Below, piece after piece: positions 7,652 to 8,752 of a stretch of 8,752 nt of DNA. Below the pieces are notes generated by a model, which was not told the origin of the DNA, did no database searches, and was given only the letters and a program-made list of their open reading frames with translations. Origin of the DNA: an uncultured Clostridia bacterium. GTDB lineage: Bacteria; Bacillota; Clostridia; Christensenellales; Borkfalkiaceae. The stretch is taken from NCBI GenBank assembly GCA_944372565.1, contig CALVZR010000089.1:1-8752 (forward strand), read 5' to 3'. The translations under genes and the position numbers were made by a program. How positions within the stretch are numbered: the stretch's first letter is position 1; every line of letters begins with the position of its first letter.

Positions 7652-8752
7652 ACCGCCTTTCCTCCTGCAATCGTCATCACGCACCTTCCGAAAACTTCCG
7701 TGCCCGCGAAGGGCGTGCTCCTTCCTTTCGATAAAAATTCCCGCGGGTCGATAACGTATTTTTCCTCCGTGTCGAACACCGCGAAATCCGCCCTGCCGCC
7801 CGAAACCGGTTCCCCGTGCGGAATGCCGAAACGCGCGGCGGGGTTGTAACACATTAAATCGAGCAGTTTTTGCAGCGAAATGATTTTCTTTTTCACAAAA
7901 TAAGTGTACATCAGCGCGAAAGAGGTTTCCAGCCCCACCACGCCGAAAGGACTTTTTTCCAGCCCGCGGCCCTTTTCCTCCGCGGAATGCGGGGCGTGGT
8001 CCGTGGCGATCATATCGATGGTGCCGTCCAGAATGCCTTCGATGAGCGCGTCCCTGTCCGCGGCGCCGCGGAGGGGCGGATTCATCTTGAAACGCCCGTC
8101 TTCTTGTAAATCTTCGTCGCACAAAACGAGGTAGTGCGGCGCGGTTTCGCAGGTTACGTCCACCCCGTCCTGTTTGGCGCGGCGGACGGCATCCACGCTC
8201 TCCTTTGCCGAAATATGGCACACGTGGTGCTTGTGTTTTGTCTTTTTTGCGAGGGCGAGATCGCGCTCGATCTGCTTAAATTCGCTTTCCGAAGAAATGC
8301 CGCGGTGCCCGTGCGCGCGCGCATAAGCGCCGGCGTTGATATATCCGTTGAAGAGCAGGGATTCGTCCTCCGAATGCGCGGCGAGCACCCTGCCCGTCGC
8401 CGCAACGCGGCGCATAGCCTCTTCCATGAGCTTTTCGTTCTGCACCCCCTTTCCGTCGTCCGAAAAGGCGACGACGCGGGGCGCGAGCGCCTCGAAATCC
8501 ACGAGTTTTTCTCCCCGCTCCCCCTCCGTGATGCAGGCATAGGGATAAACGGGGATGCGCGCGGTTTTGCCGATGACCTCCTCCTGCGCGGCGAGATGCT
8601 CCAAACTGTCGGGCGCGGGATTTAAATTGGGCATGGAACACACCGCCGTGAACCCGCCCGCGGCTGCCGCCGCCGTGCCGCTCGCAATGCTCTCTTTATA
8701 AAAAAAACCGGGCTCTCTCAAATGTACGTGCACATCGATCAGACCCGGTAGA
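7624..8752 (-). CDS. pyrC: Dihydroorotase, partial (5' end off window)
   Basis: Zinc enzyme of the amidohydrolase family that cyclises carbamoyl-aspartate to dihydroorotate in the cytoplasm. The reading frame enters at the window edge; the complete codons seen begin LPGLIDVHVHLREPGF and run for 375 residues to TGA at 7624. The usual length near 425 means roughly 50 N-terminal residues are missing off the window. A GTG at 8733 is in frame but falls in the metal motif and is not the start. Metal and catalytic residues (fragment numbering): His8 and His10 in HVH, Asp99 in FSDDGKG, His126 in AHSED, His179 in CHIS, His206 in ETAPHYL, and Asp251 in IATDHAPH; KMNPPLR is a substrate motif. The Asp in SDDG rather than a carbamylated lysine, and the spacing of these residues, fit the Gram-positive/Aquifex class I type. 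The 3' end overlaps carA by 28 bases. Allantoinase or hydantoinase is unlikely given the operon. Confidence 0.97.
   Translation of the reverse strand, partial: LPGLIDVHVHLREPGFFYKESIASGTAAAAAGGFTAVCSMPNLNPAPDSLEHLAAQEEVIGKTARIPVYPYACITEGERGEKLVDFEALAPRVVAFSDDGKGVQNEKLMEEAMRRVAATGRVLAAHSEDESLLFNGYINAGAYARAHGHRGISSESEFKQIERDLALAKKTKHKHHVCHISAKESVDAVRRAKQDGVDVTCETAPHYLVLCDEDLQEDGRFKMNPPLRGAADRDALIEGILDGTIDMIATDHAPHSAEEKGRGLEKSPFGVVGLETSFALMYTYFVKKKIISLQKLLDLMCYNPAARFGIPHGEPVSGGRADFAVFDTEEKYVIDPREFLSKGRSTPFAGTEVFGRCVMTIAGGKAVWQRSSTEN
7661..7666 (-). promoter_or_regulatory. Ribosome binding site that fixes the carA start
   Basis: A perfect AGGAGG on the minus strand, 9 bases before the carA ATG at 7651 and inside the 3' end of the pyrC coding sequence. 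It selects this ATG over any start further upstream in the same open frame. Confidence 0.85.

Noticed and set aside
7652..8221. Upstream extension of the carA frame by 190 codons
   Set aside because: It overlaps the conserved pyrC coding region in another frame and has an Arg/Gly-rich composition. The family N-terminus and AGGAGG site fix the start at 7651.
8731..8733. GTG at 8733 as the pyrC start
   Set aside because: The in-frame codons before it read LPGLID, the conserved stretch leading into the HxH metal motif, so the gene continues off the window.

Overview
The window is almost wall-to-wall coding on the minus strand and holds most of a de novo pyrimidine (UMP) biosynthesis operon. In transcription order, from high to low coordinates, the genes are pyrC (5' end off the window), carA, carB, pyrK, pyrD, pyrF, pyrE and pyrB (3' end off the window). 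Together they encode every step from bicarbonate, glutamine and ATP to UMP: carbamoyl phosphate synthetase (CarAB), aspartate carbamoyltransferase (PyrB), dihydroorotase (PyrC), NAD-linked class 1B dihydroorotate dehydrogenase (PyrD plus PyrK), orotate phosphoribosyltransferase (PyrE) and OMP decarboxylase (PyrF).

The content suggests a Bacillota (Firmicutes) genome, probably a clostridial lineage of fairly high GC. This is inference from the class 1B PyrD with its PyrK iron-sulfur/flavin partner, strong AGGAGG-type ribosome binding sites in front of several genes, and a gene run C-carA-carB-K-D-F-E that matches the Bacillus subtilis pyr operon. GC content was judged by eye and not counted.

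Layout: 8752-7624 pyrC (partial); 7651-6557 carA, overlapping pyrC by 28 bases; 6564-3382 carB, overlapping carA by 8; 3379-2666 pyrK, 2 bases after carB; 2672-1758 pyrD, overlapping pyrK by 7; 1761-1066 pyrF, GTG start, overlapping pyrD by 4; 1052-423 pyrE, 13 bases after pyrF; 415-1 pyrB (partial), 7 bases after pyrE. There is no intergenic space larger than 13 bases, so I see no promoter, terminator, attenuator, RNA gene, repeat or mobile element. Any PyrR-type attenuator or promoter would lie upstream of pyrC, outside the window.

The main point worth noting is gene order. In B. subtilis pyrB precedes pyrC; here pyrB comes last, so the order is a circular permutation of the B. subtilis one. 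All visible catalytic motifs are intact. I found no sign of an undescribed system: this is a well-preserved housekeeping operon.
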